37,430 nt of DNA from an uncultured Verrucomicrobiota bacterium (GTDB lineage: Bacteria; Verrucomicrobiota; Verrucomicrobiia; Verrucomicrobiales; Verrucomicrobiaceae). Of this stretch, positions 16,468 to 23,887 are shown piece by piece. The position numbers and the translations under genes were made by a program. The notes beneath the pieces were generated by a model. The model saw nothing but the letters and a program-made list of their open reading frames with translations. It was not told the DNA's origin and searched no databases. The stretch spans positions 1-37,430 of the forward strand of contig CAILZI010000147.1 of assembly GCA_903838675.1 (NCBI GenBank), written 5' to 3'. Position 1 is the first letter of the stretch, and every line of letters begins with the position of its first letter.

Positions 16468-17226
16468 TCAAGCCTTCTTCTGCATGTTCAGCATCCGCAA
16501 TGCCGCCATCGCCGCGCCGAAACCGTTGTCGATGTTCACCACGGTGAGGCCGCTGGCGCAGGAATTAAGCATGCTGAGCAGGGCGGAGATGCCATGCAGA
16601 TTTGCGCCGTAGCCAACGCTGGTTGGAACCGCGATCACCGGAGCGGCGACGAGTCCGCCGAGTACGCTTGGCAGCGCGCCTTCCATGCCGGCGATGGCGA
16701 TGACAATGCCTGCCGCTCGCAGATCATCGAGGCGTGCCAGCAGACGATGAAGACCTGCGACACCGACATCGGTGATGCGGTTCACGCTTACTCCTGCAAA
16801 TTCGAGTGTCTGCGCGGTTTCTTCGGCAACCGGCAAATCGGAGGTGCCGGCACAAACCACCGCCACGGGTGCGAAGGAAAAAGAGACGTTCATCTGACCG
16901 ATGCGATACAAGCGTGAAACATGGTCATAGCTGCCGGTGGGAAAACGCTGCAGCAGCGACGAGGCGACTTCGGAAGTCACGCGCGTAGCGAGCGCAAAAC
17001 CATGCGCAGCGACGAGGGCGGTGAGGGCATCCGTGGTTTGGGCGAGCGTTTTACCTTCGGCATAAACAGCTTCAGGAAAACCCTGACGGAGCATGCGATG
17101 AGTGTCGGCAAGCACCTGCCCAGCCTCGGTAAACGGCAGCATGCGCAGGCGCTCCAAAGCCTGCTCAGGTGGCAATGTGCCCGAGCTGACCTGCCCCAGA
17201 AGCTCAACCAGTTTGGATTCGTTCAT
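16468..17226 (-). CDS. larB: LarB, nicotinate adenine dinucleotide carboxylase/hydrolase (nickel-pincer cofactor)
   Basis: LarB carboxylates the pyridinium ring of NaAD at C5 and cleaves the phosphoanhydride to give P2CMN, the first step to the nickel-pincer nucleotide. The 252-aa protein has the family's N-terminal helical part and an AIR-carboxylase (PurE)-like domain from about residue 120: VAVVCAGTSDLPVAEE, ITDVGVAGLHRLLA, VIAIAGMEGALPSVLGGLV and PTSVGYGANLHGISAL. Cys223 in MLNSCASG corresponds to the cysteine reported to form a covalent substrate adduct in the Lactiplantibacillus enzyme (recalled, not aligned). It overlaps larE by 4 bp. No larC or larA is in the window, and the flanking genes are polysaccharide/exosortase genes, which is unusual. 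Confidence 0.93.
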   Translation of the reverse strand: MNESKLVELLGQVSSGTLPPEQALERLRMLPFTEAGQVLADTHRMLRQGFPEAVYAEGKTLAQTTDALTALVAAHGFALATRVTSEVASSLLQRFPTGSYDHVSRLYRIGQMNVSFSFAPVAVVCAGTSDLPVAEETAQTLEFAGVSVNRITDVGVAGLHRLLARLDDLRAAGIVIAIAGMEGALPSVLGGLVAAPVIAVPTSVGYGANLHGISALLSMLNSCASGLTVVNIDNGFGAAMAALRMLNMQKKA

Positions 17227-18023
17227 GCGGAGCGGGCTTTGAGCACTTCGTTCATGCTGCCAGAGCGAAATCCGGCGAGATCGAGCGTGATGTAAGTGTA
17301 GCCGGTGGCACGCAGGGCCGTGGTGATGGCCTCACGCTGCTGCAGAGCGCGCTGCAGATCCGACTCGGGGACTTCAAGGCGGGCGACATCGCCGTGATGA
17401 CGTACGCGCAGCTCGCGGAAGCCGAGATCAAAGAGTGCTGCTTCAGCCCGCTCAATCTGTGAGAGAAGCTTCGGGGTCACGCTCGTGCCATAGGGCACGC
17501 GGGAGGCAAGGCAGGCGGCAGCGGGCTTGTCCCAGTTCGGCAAGCCGAGGGCTTTGGCATAGTGTCTCACGTCTTGCTTGCTGAAACCGAGGTCGTGCAA
17601 CGGGCTGAGGATTTGCAACTCGCGGGCTGCGGCGCGACCGGGGCGAACGTCGAGCGTGTCCTCGGCATTCATGCCATCAAGCACATGAACGATGCCGCTC
17701 TGCTGAGCAAACTGACGGAGGGCGCGATAGACGTGGTCCTTGCAGAAGTAGCAGCGGTTTGGCGCGTTCGCCTGATAGGCGGGATCGTCTACTTCTGCGG
17801 TCTGCAGCAGTTCAATGCGTGCACCAAGCTGTTGGGCGAGCGCAACGGCCTCTTCCTTTTCGCTTTGCGGCAAACTGGGCGAGACTGCGAGCAGGGCGAT
17901 CACATTTTCACTGCCGAGGGCATCCAAGGACGCCTTCAACACAAGCGTGCTGTCCACGCCGCCGGAGTAAGCAACGGCGACGCGCCCCAGCGACTGCAGC
18001 CGAGATTTGAGTTTTTGAATCAT
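17223..18023 (-). CDS. larE: LarE, ATP-dependent sulfur insertase for nickel-pincer cofactor synthesis
   Basis: LarE adenylates the carboxylates of P2CMN and replaces oxygen with sulfur. The 266-aa protein begins with the PP-loop VAVAYSGGVDSTLVLKASL (15-33). NRCYFCKDHVYR (89-100) supplies Cys91 and Cys94, and AAACLASRVPYGTS supplies Cys171. L. plantarum LarE sacrifices a single cysteine at the CLASR position. Forms with three cysteines have been described as using a [4Fe-4S] cluster to bind the transferred sulfur, and this protein fits the three-cysteine pattern. Its start overlaps the EpsI stop and its stop overlaps the larB start, both by 4 bp (ATGA), so translational coupling is likely. 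A generic PP-loop sulfurtransferase with another substrate remains possible. Confidence 0.92.
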   Translation of the reverse strand: MIQKLKSRLQSLGRVAVAYSGGVDSTLVLKASLDALGSENVIALLAVSPSLPQSEKEEAVALAQQLGARIELLQTAEVDDPAYQANAPNRCYFCKDHVYRALRQFAQQSGIVHVLDGMNAEDTLDVRPGRAAARELQILSPLHDLGFSKQDVRHYAKALGLPNWDKPAAACLASRVPYGTSVTPKLLSQIERAEAALFDLGFRELRVRHHGDVARLEVPESDLQRALQQREAITTALRATGYTYITLDLAGFRSGSMNEVLKARSA

Positions 18024-18733
18024 AAGGAAAGCATCAAGTCTTTTTGGAACCTCGGCGCAAGGCTGCGGATGAGGGAGAGAATCATTTTCACGGTTTCCGC
18101 ATCGTCACGACGACGTTCGCCACTTTGCTGCGGGGTGAGATTGTCCGTGACGAAAGCCATGACGGAGGGATAGGCCCAGCGGTGGTTCACGTTGCGCAGC
18201 ACGCTGTCTCTAAAGCTGAGGAGCTGGCGCTCCAAGTTGCTGGGCGTGCTGATGTCGCTGCCGACGAACCAGTATATGTAATGCGCACGCAGCAAGAGCT
18301 TGGAGCGATCCGGCCTGAGCTCCTGGCGCTGGATGGCAAGGTCACGAACGCGCAGAATCACACCCGAGATCATTTTCACCTCGCGGACGGTTGAACTCGT
18401 GATGGTCCAGCCCTGGCCATCGAGACAGACCTCGGGGCGATGGATGCTGCGGGTGTCATTGCCCGCGATGACGAGCGATGCGTGCGCAAGGTCGCGATTT
18501 TCGATGGATCTGCCGGGCGTGTGATACTTGCGCTTCTTGATGATCGTGTCTGCAGGGAGCAGATCGCGCTCCCTAGTGCCAGGGTCCTCGCTCTCGCCGA
18601 CAAAACTGCCCGCGACCATGGGCAGTTCTTCCAGCACGCCTGTAGCATCCCCGCCTTTGGGCTGGGGTGAAAACTGGCAGAGCATCAATGTCATGACGCA
18701 GAGCACCAGAAGAATGGAAGCACGAGTGATCAT
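18020..18733 (-). CDS. epsI: EpsI-family exosortase-associated protein (DUF3485)
   Basis: The 237-aa protein has one N-terminal signal anchor (ITRASILLVLCVMTLMLCQF) and a periplasmic body. The EpsI signature HRPEVCLDGQGWTI, with its conserved His and Cys, sits near residue 100 and is followed by conserved hydrophobic strands. EpsI proteins accompany exosortases in exopolysaccharide loci (first named in methanolan synthesis), either as separate proteins or as C-terminal fusions. Their biochemical role is not known; an accessory role in sorting or glycan export is assumed. The start overlaps the exosortase stop by 4 bp and the stop overlaps larE by 4 bp, placing it firmly in this operon. Confidence 0.88.
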   Translation of the reverse strand: MITRASILLVLCVMTLMLCQFSPQPKGGDATGVLEELPMVAGSFVGESEDPGTRERDLLPADTIIKKRKYHTPGRSIENRDLAHASLVIAGNDTRSIHRPEVCLDGQGWTITSSTVREVKMISGVILRVRDLAIQRQELRPDRSKLLLRAHYIYWFVGSDISTPSNLERQLLSFRDSVLRNVNHRWAYPSVMAFVTDNLTPQQSGERRRDDAETVKMILSLIRSLAPRFQKDLMLSL

Positions 18734-19704
18734 GAGACAGGGGCGACCACCTGACGTGAGACGGTGCGCGAGTGTTTGAAACCCGGGCCACCGCCAAAGT
18801 GATCGAACAACCAGGAGGCGAACTGCAGCAGAAGCAGCGCCACGAGGAAGACCACGATGCCGGTGAATTCGTGGAAGACGGACACTTCCTTATCGGCATC
18901 GCCAATGGCCCAATGCTGGCCAAAGGCCATGGCCGAGAAGATCAAGACCAGGATGCGCACCATGTTTGCCACGATGGCGATGGGCAGGATCAGGCTGAAC
19001 AGCGCAAGCCTGCGCCACATCACACGCTGGCGGAAATAGCTGAACAAGGCGCCGACGACGAGCAACGCAAACAACGAACGCATGCCAGAGCACGGTGCGG
19101 CGATGCCCACGCTGAACAAATCGCCCGCATTCCTGCCGAACTCGATGCTCGGCATGGATTGCAGTGCGGTGCCGGAAACGAGGGAATCGACGCCCATGGC
19201 ATTGAGCACAAAGCCTGTCGTCTTCACCATGAGAAGGCGCATCTGGTAGCCGATGCCCTCCTCCAGAAATGGAAGCGGCCACATGAAGCCCAGCATGAGC
19301 CAGGCAAAGAGTCTGACACGACTGCGAGGAGCGCCTTCCAGCCACAAGGAACCGCCAGCCAGCAGAAGCATGACGGCAAGATACCCGCAGTAGAAACTGT
19401 TGGCGCGAAACCCAGCGAAATAGAGCAGCAGAGCCAGGACTATGAACAGGAATCCCCAGCGGCTGGAGGCTTCAGGAAGCTGTGAGACCTGACTGCGCCG
19501 CCGCCAGAGAAGAAAGCCGACAATGAACGGCAGCAACGCACCATGCTGCCAGGTGGGATCCTTCCACTGCATGAGCAGTTCGGAGAGGATGGTGCGGCGG
19601 AAATGACCGTAACCAGCCGCGTAGGGCTGAATGGCAACCAGGAGCAACCCGCTGGCCACCAGCAGTGCCAGCACGAGCCATGATGATCTGCGCAAACGAT
19701 GCAT
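18730..19704 (-). CDS. Exosortase/archaeosortase-family transpeptidase
   Basis: This polytopic membrane protein (324 aa from the ATG at 19704, 341 from 19755) carries the exosortase catalytic triad. Cys222 lies in VGIAAPCSGMRSLFAL, Arg267 in PIAIVANMVRILVLI and His295 in VSVFHEFTG (numbering from 19755). Exosortases recognise C-terminal sorting tails such as PEP-CTERM, cleave them, and pass the protein to the outer surface, usually with a coexpressed exopolysaccharide. About eight hydrophobic helices are visible. The shorter start is preferred because the long one leaves only 5 bp to the divergent GT9 gene; neither has a Shine-Dalgarno sequence. It heads the operon through EpsI, LarE and LarB. 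No protein in the window ends with a recognisable PEP-CTERM-type tail. Confidence 0.92.
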   Translation of the reverse strand: MHRLRRSSWLVLALLVASGLLLVAIQPYAAGYGHFRRTILSELLMQWKDPTWQHGALLPFIVGFLLWRRRSQVSQLPEASSRWGFLFIVLALLLYFAGFRANSFYCGYLAVMLLLAGGSLWLEGAPRSRVRLFAWLMLGFMWPLPFLEEGIGYQMRLLMVKTTGFVLNAMGVDSLVSGTALQSMPSIEFGRNAGDLFSVGIAAPCSGMRSLFALLVVGALFSYFRQRVMWRRLALFSLILPIAIVANMVRILVLIFSAMAFGQHWAIGDADKEVSVFHEFTGIVVFLVALLLLQFASWLFDHFGGGPGFKHSRTVSRQVVAPVS

Positions 19705-19760
19705 ATCAGCTTTAAGTCGGAGTTGCGGCCAGGATAAGCCTGTCAGAACATTCATGGCTC

Positions 19761-20765
19761 ATGACACTGCTCATTTTCAAAGTGAACCAACTCGGCGACA
19801 ACGTCGTGTATCTGCCCGTGGTGCAGTCGCTGGTGATGGCGTTTCCTGAGTGGCGCATTGTGGTGGTTACGAGTCCGACTGCGGCGAGGTTGTATGAAGT
19901 CTGCTGTCCTGAGGTGGAGGTGCTCACCTATGCAACTGCGGATTTCAATCGCGCGTGGCGGCATCCATGGATGCTGTGGCGGCTATGGCAGGAGATCCGC
20001 GCTTTCAAGCCGAACGCCTGCCTACTCGGTGATGATCAAGGAAGTGTGGCGCACCTGCTGGCCGGCGGGAGCGGCGCCCGGGCGAAAGCCGGGCCACAGA
20101 CAAGCCGTGTGAAGCTGAATTCGCTCCTGAATTTTCGTGAGCCACCGGAAGGTGCGGAGCATGTGGCGATGCATAACTGGCGCATCGCGCAGGCACTGAT
20201 GCGACATTTGAAATTGCCCGTCTTGCCAGAAGAAATGCCCGCACCGGACTTGAGTGCCTTTGGCCGAGGAGAGCATGGAGCGGTGGTGATGCATGCGGGA
20301 GCGAGCCGTGCCTACAAGCGCTGGCCGTTGGAACGCTTTACCGAGCTGGCGAACCGGCTTTCTGCCCACCATGTGGTGACGTGGTTTGAGCAGGGTGAAG
20401 CTGCGGATGCCCTGCTGAAGCCGGAGGTGCGAAGAGTGAAGCCGGGATCTCTGGATGACCTGGTGCGAGTAATGGCGGGAGCGAGGCACTTCATCGGCAA
20501 CAACTCGGGGCCGATGAACATCGCCTCGGCACTCGGAGTTCCAGGCACGATATTCAACGGCCCTTCGACTCCCAATTGGGATCCGCCCTGGCATGCAGAC
20601 GGCTTCGACATTCTTCGTGATCCCAAACTTGCCTGCCAGCCTTGTGATCTGCTTTCGCACCCTGTGAATGCCTGCCAGAACAAGGAGCACCCGATGGCCT
20701 GCATGGACCGCTGGAGTGTGGACGAGGTGCATCGGAGGATCGAAACACGACTACGCGCCGCCTGA
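19761..20765 (+). CDS. GT9-family glycosyltransferase (heptosyltransferase-like)
   Basis: This 334-aa GT-B enzyme is related to WaaC/WaaF/WaaQ ADP-heptose:LPS heptosyltransferases. The N-terminus TLLIFKVNQLGDNVVYLPVV matches the family's acceptor-domain start. The donor domain shows VVMHAGASRAYKRWPLERFT, VTWFEQGE, FIGNNSGPMNIASALGVP and IFNGPSTPNWDPPW. Some cysteines near the C-terminus (LACQPCDLL, NACQNKEHPMACMD) are typical of GT9 proteins. The gmhA and rfaE1 genes in the neighbouring operon support a heptose donor, by inference. It is divergent from the exosortase gene and converges on the FkbM gene, overlapping it by 15 bp in antisense. It is the only plus-strand gene within the polysaccharide locus. 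Confidence 0.88.
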   Translation: MTLLIFKVNQLGDNVVYLPVVQSLVMAFPEWRIVVVTSPTAARLYEVCCPEVEVLTYATADFNRAWRHPWMLWRLWQEIRAFKPNACLLGDDQGSVAHLLAGGSGARAKAGPQTSRVKLNSLLNFREPPEGAEHVAMHNWRIAQALMRHLKLPVLPEEMPAPDLSAFGRGEHGAVVMHAGASRAYKRWPLERFTELANRLSAHHVVTWFEQGEAADALLKPEVRRVKPGSLDDLVRVMAGARHFIGNNSGPMNIASALGVPGTIFNGPSTPNWDPPWHADGFDILRDPKLACQPCDLLSHPVNACQNKEHPMACMDRWSVDEVHRRIETRLRAA

Positions 20766-21560
20766 GTCCGTCCACTGGCGATTGACAAACAGGTGAACAT
20801 CGTCGCAGGAGGATGAGGTCTTGATGCGTTCAAAACCATGACCCGCGATTTTTACATTGAGAGCGGCCTGCTTCGATGACTCTGCAGCGTGAATCTCGAT
20901 CATGAGATAGTGAACACGCCGCAGGCTGTCGGCAGAGTCATTCAGCAAGACTTCATACTCAGCTCCTTCGACGTCCATCTTGCAAAGATCGACGGCTCCA
21001 TCACCGAAGCCGCGAGACATGATGTCATCAAAGGTAAGCACCTCGATGAGCGCCTCTTCATTCGCGACGCCACCGGGCCCACCATAGATGGAAAAGCCGG
21101 TGCCGCCCGCCGGGAATGAAAGTGAAAGCACACGCGGCTGACCGCCCACGGCGACGTTCAAGATTTTTGGCCGCAGCCCGACGTTTTGTCTGATGTTAAG
21201 CGAGAGACGGGAATGAGTGAACGGATTCACCTCGACGCAGGCAAGAGCGGCGAGTTCGAATCCTAAGTCGAGACAAAGCAGGGGAAAACCGCCGCCATTG
21301 GCACCGAGGTCCAGCAGTCGCAACTGACGCGGCAACTGCATTTCCTTGAACAGCTCCCGATACATGGGACCTGCAATGCAGTCACGTGAGCCATTTTGAT
21401 CACCCGACAAGTGATCGACCAAGAACTTGAGCCGGCCCTTAGAGTAGATCGTCCAGCCTAGCCGCCGACCCAGCAGGCGCTGGCAGAGCGTGAAAAAAAA
21501 CCGATCAAACTGGGTGATGGTACGCAGGCCGGCGAAGGCATTGGAGAGCTTTTGCAGCAT
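20751..21560 (-). CDS. FkbM-family SAM-dependent methyltransferase
   Basis: The 269-aa protein carries the SAM-binding motif LRLLDLGANGGGFPLLCLDL (80-99), an acidic residue after strand 2 (ACVEVNPFTHSRLSLNI), and the FkbM hallmark VDLCKMDVEGAEYEVLLND. These enzymes O-methylate hydroxyls, and in surface-glycan clusters they cap or decorate sugars. It is the last gene of arm B, 72 bp after the GT4 gene. The 3' end overlaps the convergent GT9 gene by 15 bp, so no terminator fits between them. The N-terminal 75 residues are less typical and may contact the acceptor. Target sugar unknown. Confidence 0.88.
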   Translation of the reverse strand: MLQKLSNAFAGLRTITQFDRFFFTLCQRLLGRRLGWTIYSKGRLKFLVDHLSGDQNGSRDCIAGPMYRELFKEMQLPRQLRLLDLGANGGGFPLLCLDLGFELAALACVEVNPFTHSRLSLNIRQNVGLRPKILNVAVGGQPRVLSLSFPAGGTGFSIYGGPGGVANEEALIEVLTFDDIMSRGFGDGAVDLCKMDVEGAEYEVLLNDSADSLRRVHYLMIEIHAAESSKQAALNVKIAGHGFERIKTSSSCDDVHLFVNRQWTDSGGA

Positions 21561-21632
21561 TAAATCAGGCTTTTCAATCTCTACGCAGGGATGACGTGGC
21601 CGACACAGACGGGGAGCAATGTCGGCAGCGGC

Positions 21633-22784
21633 TCATGCAGCGAGCCGGTGCTGGATGAAGGCGGCCCACTGTGCCGCGACAGCATCGTTGGTGTAGAGCC
21701 TGCGAGTGCGGTCGAGCTGGCTTTGGGCGATGGTGGACTCATGCAACAAACTTCGAATGCGCCCGGCAAGCGCTATGGAATCGCCGTGAGGGAAAACGGC
21801 GGCCTCGTGACCGATGACCTCGGGGATGGCGCCACTGTCTGAGCCAAGAGTGGCGATGCCGCAGGCCATGGCCTCGATGAGAACATGGCCGAACTGCTCC
21901 TCCCAGCAGAGCTGCATCGTGTGGACGGGCTTGCTGGCGAGGACGAAGACATTGAGGCAGCGCAGGAATGCGGGAATTTCGAAATGCGGACGTGCTGGCA
22001 GCAGATGCAGCCAGGGCCGCGATTTCTGCTGTGACTTGAGCCAGGGTCCGAGGCTACCTGAGCCGAGAATGGCAAGATGCACGTTTTGCAAGGCCTCACA
22101 GGCTTGAAGCAGCTCGATGAGGCCTTTTTCTTCTGTCAGCCGACCGCAGTAGCCAACGATGAAAGAGTCTGCAGGCAATCCGCAATCCTGGCGCAGAGCT
22201 GTGCGCTCGACGGATGATGCCGGCAGATGATTGATGAGATCGACGCCGAGCTGTGGAGATATGAGCACCGCGTCTGCGCGTGCCCCATACTTTTGCACGA
22301 GCCGAGACGCGGCTTGGTTGCCAGCGATGATGAAGTCGGTCGTGGCGGTCATGGCACGATAGATGGGAGCGAGCATGAACCCCTTCCAGCCGGGACGCTC
22401 GATGTTCTCCCAGGTGAACTCACCGAACAGGGCCTGAGTTTGGAACATGGATTTCAAAAGCCTTACTTGCCAGCAGACACGGGCCCAGGGTTCATTTTCA
22501 ACGAGCACCACATCAAAACGCCGCGAACGCATGACGGCAGCGAGACCCGTGTAGTGAAAGGTGGTGCTGGTGTGACCCGAGCGCTGCAGGCGAATGAGCT
22601 GGTATCTTCGTGCGGGGGCGTCGGATTCGTTGTCGAAGTCGGCCGAGGGTCGTCCAAGCACCAGTTGCTGCTCGATGGTGGAAGTGACACAAACGAGATC
22701 AAAATGTGCGGCGAGCGCCTGCAACTTCTTGCGATTTTCGAGCGCGGCGTAGGTGTGGCCGACAAGCAGCAAGCTGTGTCTCAT
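21633..22784 (-). CDS. GT4-family glycosyltransferase
   Basis: This 383-aa GT-B glycosyltransferase has an N-terminal acceptor domain starting HSLLLVGHTYAALENRKK. The C-terminal Glycos_transf_1 domain has FIVGYCGRLTEEKGLIELLQ, VHLAILGSGSLGPWLK, RPHFEIPAFLRCLNVFVLAS and the EX7E-type nucleotide-sugar motif EEQFGHVLIEAMACGIATLG with GAIPEVIG. It probably transfers a hexose from a nucleotide sugar to a growing lipid-linked oligosaccharide at the cytoplasmic membrane face. The start overlaps the stop of the preceding glycosyltransferase gene by 4 bp. Donor and linkage cannot be told from sequence. Confidence 0.92.
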   Translation of the reverse strand: MRHSLLLVGHTYAALENRKKLQALAAHFDLVCVTSTIEQQLVLGRPSADFDNESDAPARRYQLIRLQRSGHTSTTFHYTGLAAVMRSRRFDVVLVENEPWARVCWQVRLLKSMFQTQALFGEFTWENIERPGWKGFMLAPIYRAMTATTDFIIAGNQAASRLVQKYGARADAVLISPQLGVDLINHLPASSVERTALRQDCGLPADSFIVGYCGRLTEEKGLIELLQACEALQNVHLAILGSGSLGPWLKSQQKSRPWLHLLPARPHFEIPAFLRCLNVFVLASKPVHTMQLCWEEQFGHVLIEAMACGIATLGSDSGAIPEVIGHEAAVFPHGDSIALAGRIRSLLHESTIAQSQLDRTRRLYTNDAVAAQWAAFIQHRLAA

Positions 22785-23887
22785 GCGAGAGATGATGCTG
22801 ATCCAAAGGCTGCTTCACAGGGGGAGGAATCTGCAGTGCATGCTTCGGCAAATATTTGCACCCAATCCTCGTCGGCAGGCAGAATGCTGTGACGTTTGAG
22901 GAGCATTTGACGTGAGTTTTCCAGGGCCGCAATGAACTCGGACGAGTCTCGCTGTTCTTCGATTTGATGACACGCCCGCGCCCAAGTCTTAGGATCGAGA
23001 TTGTGGAGCATCGGCACGGGATAGTGACACTCTGAGAACAGCTCAGTGAGGCCCATGCTGTGATTGGCAAGCACCGGCACTCCGGCGGAGATGGCTTCCA
23101 TCGCGGCGGTGAGTCCCGCAGGATTATCACACGGCACGATGGGAAGCAGCACGATGGGAGCAGCATGCAAATGCTCCAGATACTCACGATGTGAAGCGTT
23201 CAGGACGAGTTCAAAACGCGGATCGGCAATTTCCTCGGCAAAGCGGGGGCGCAGTGATTCTATACGAGCAATGCGTGTGATAGAAAAACCGGCATGAAGC
23301 AGTGGAGCAACGATGGATTCGTCACGACTGATGTTGCCAGGCAGGAGGGTGCGGGTTTTTGGCACATCGTCCGCAGGCTGAAACCAGCCGGTGTCGATTT
23401 TCCATGGGCGTAAAATCACACGGTGAGCACCCAACCGCGGCGAGACGACTGCGTATTGTTCGGACGTGATGCACTCAACCTGAAAAGCGGGCGCGGCATT
23501 TTGCAGACTGGAGGCGAGTCTCTGAAGCGCGGCGTCGTGGTAGGCGACACGACGAATGATTTTTCCCTTGGTGCGAAACAGGCCGCAACGGGAAAGCAGG
23601 AGCAGCACCGTATAGTGCATGCCATCGAGGCAGTAAATCATGCGCGCCCGGTGAATGGCGGCGTAGTTTTGCCTGACGAGGCGCAAAGCAGCACTGAGAC
23701 GACGAAGTGCACCGCACTGTTTGCGGTGATATTCGCATTCGAGCTGCTCATCATTTTGGAACCAGGCACCGATCAGGGCTTTGCCTTGAACCGGCATTGG
23801 CACCGGATCCAAAAAGCGACGAGGCCTGCCGCTGTAATCGTGCAGGGCATTGGGCCCCAGAACGACAAGCTCTGGTGATTCAGCCAT
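22781..23887 (-). CDS. Glycosyltransferase (GT4-like)
   Basis: From the ATG at 23887 the product is 368 aa and starts AESPELVVLGPNALHDYSGR. The C-terminal domain resembles Glycos_transf_1: FELVLNASHREYLEHLHAAP, IVLLPIVPCDNPAGLTAAME and AISAGVPVLANHSMGLTELF form the usual donor-binding region, with Glu in the first position of EX7E. The N-terminal domain is less clear, so the match is weaker than for the adjacent gene. A start at 24013 would extend it by 42 residues inside the upstream Wzy-like gene; the 8-bp overlap from 23887 is more natural. It probably acts with its neighbour in repeat-unit assembly. Confidence 0.82.
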   Translation of the reverse strand: MAESPELVVLGPNALHDYSGRPRRFLDPVPMPVQGKALIGAWFQNDEQLECEYHRKQCGALRRLSAALRLVRQNYAAIHRARMIYCLDGMHYTVLLLLSRCGLFRTKGKIIRRVAYHDAALQRLASSLQNAAPAFQVECITSEQYAVVSPRLGAHRVILRPWKIDTGWFQPADDVPKTRTLLPGNISRDESIVAPLLHAGFSITRIARIESLRPRFAEEIADPRFELVLNASHREYLEHLHAAPIVLLPIVPCDNPAGLTAAMEAISAGVPVLANHSMGLTELFSECHYPVPMLHNLDPKTWARACHQIEEQRDSSEFIAALENSRQMLLKRHSILPADEDWVQIFAEACTADSSPCEAAFGSASSLA

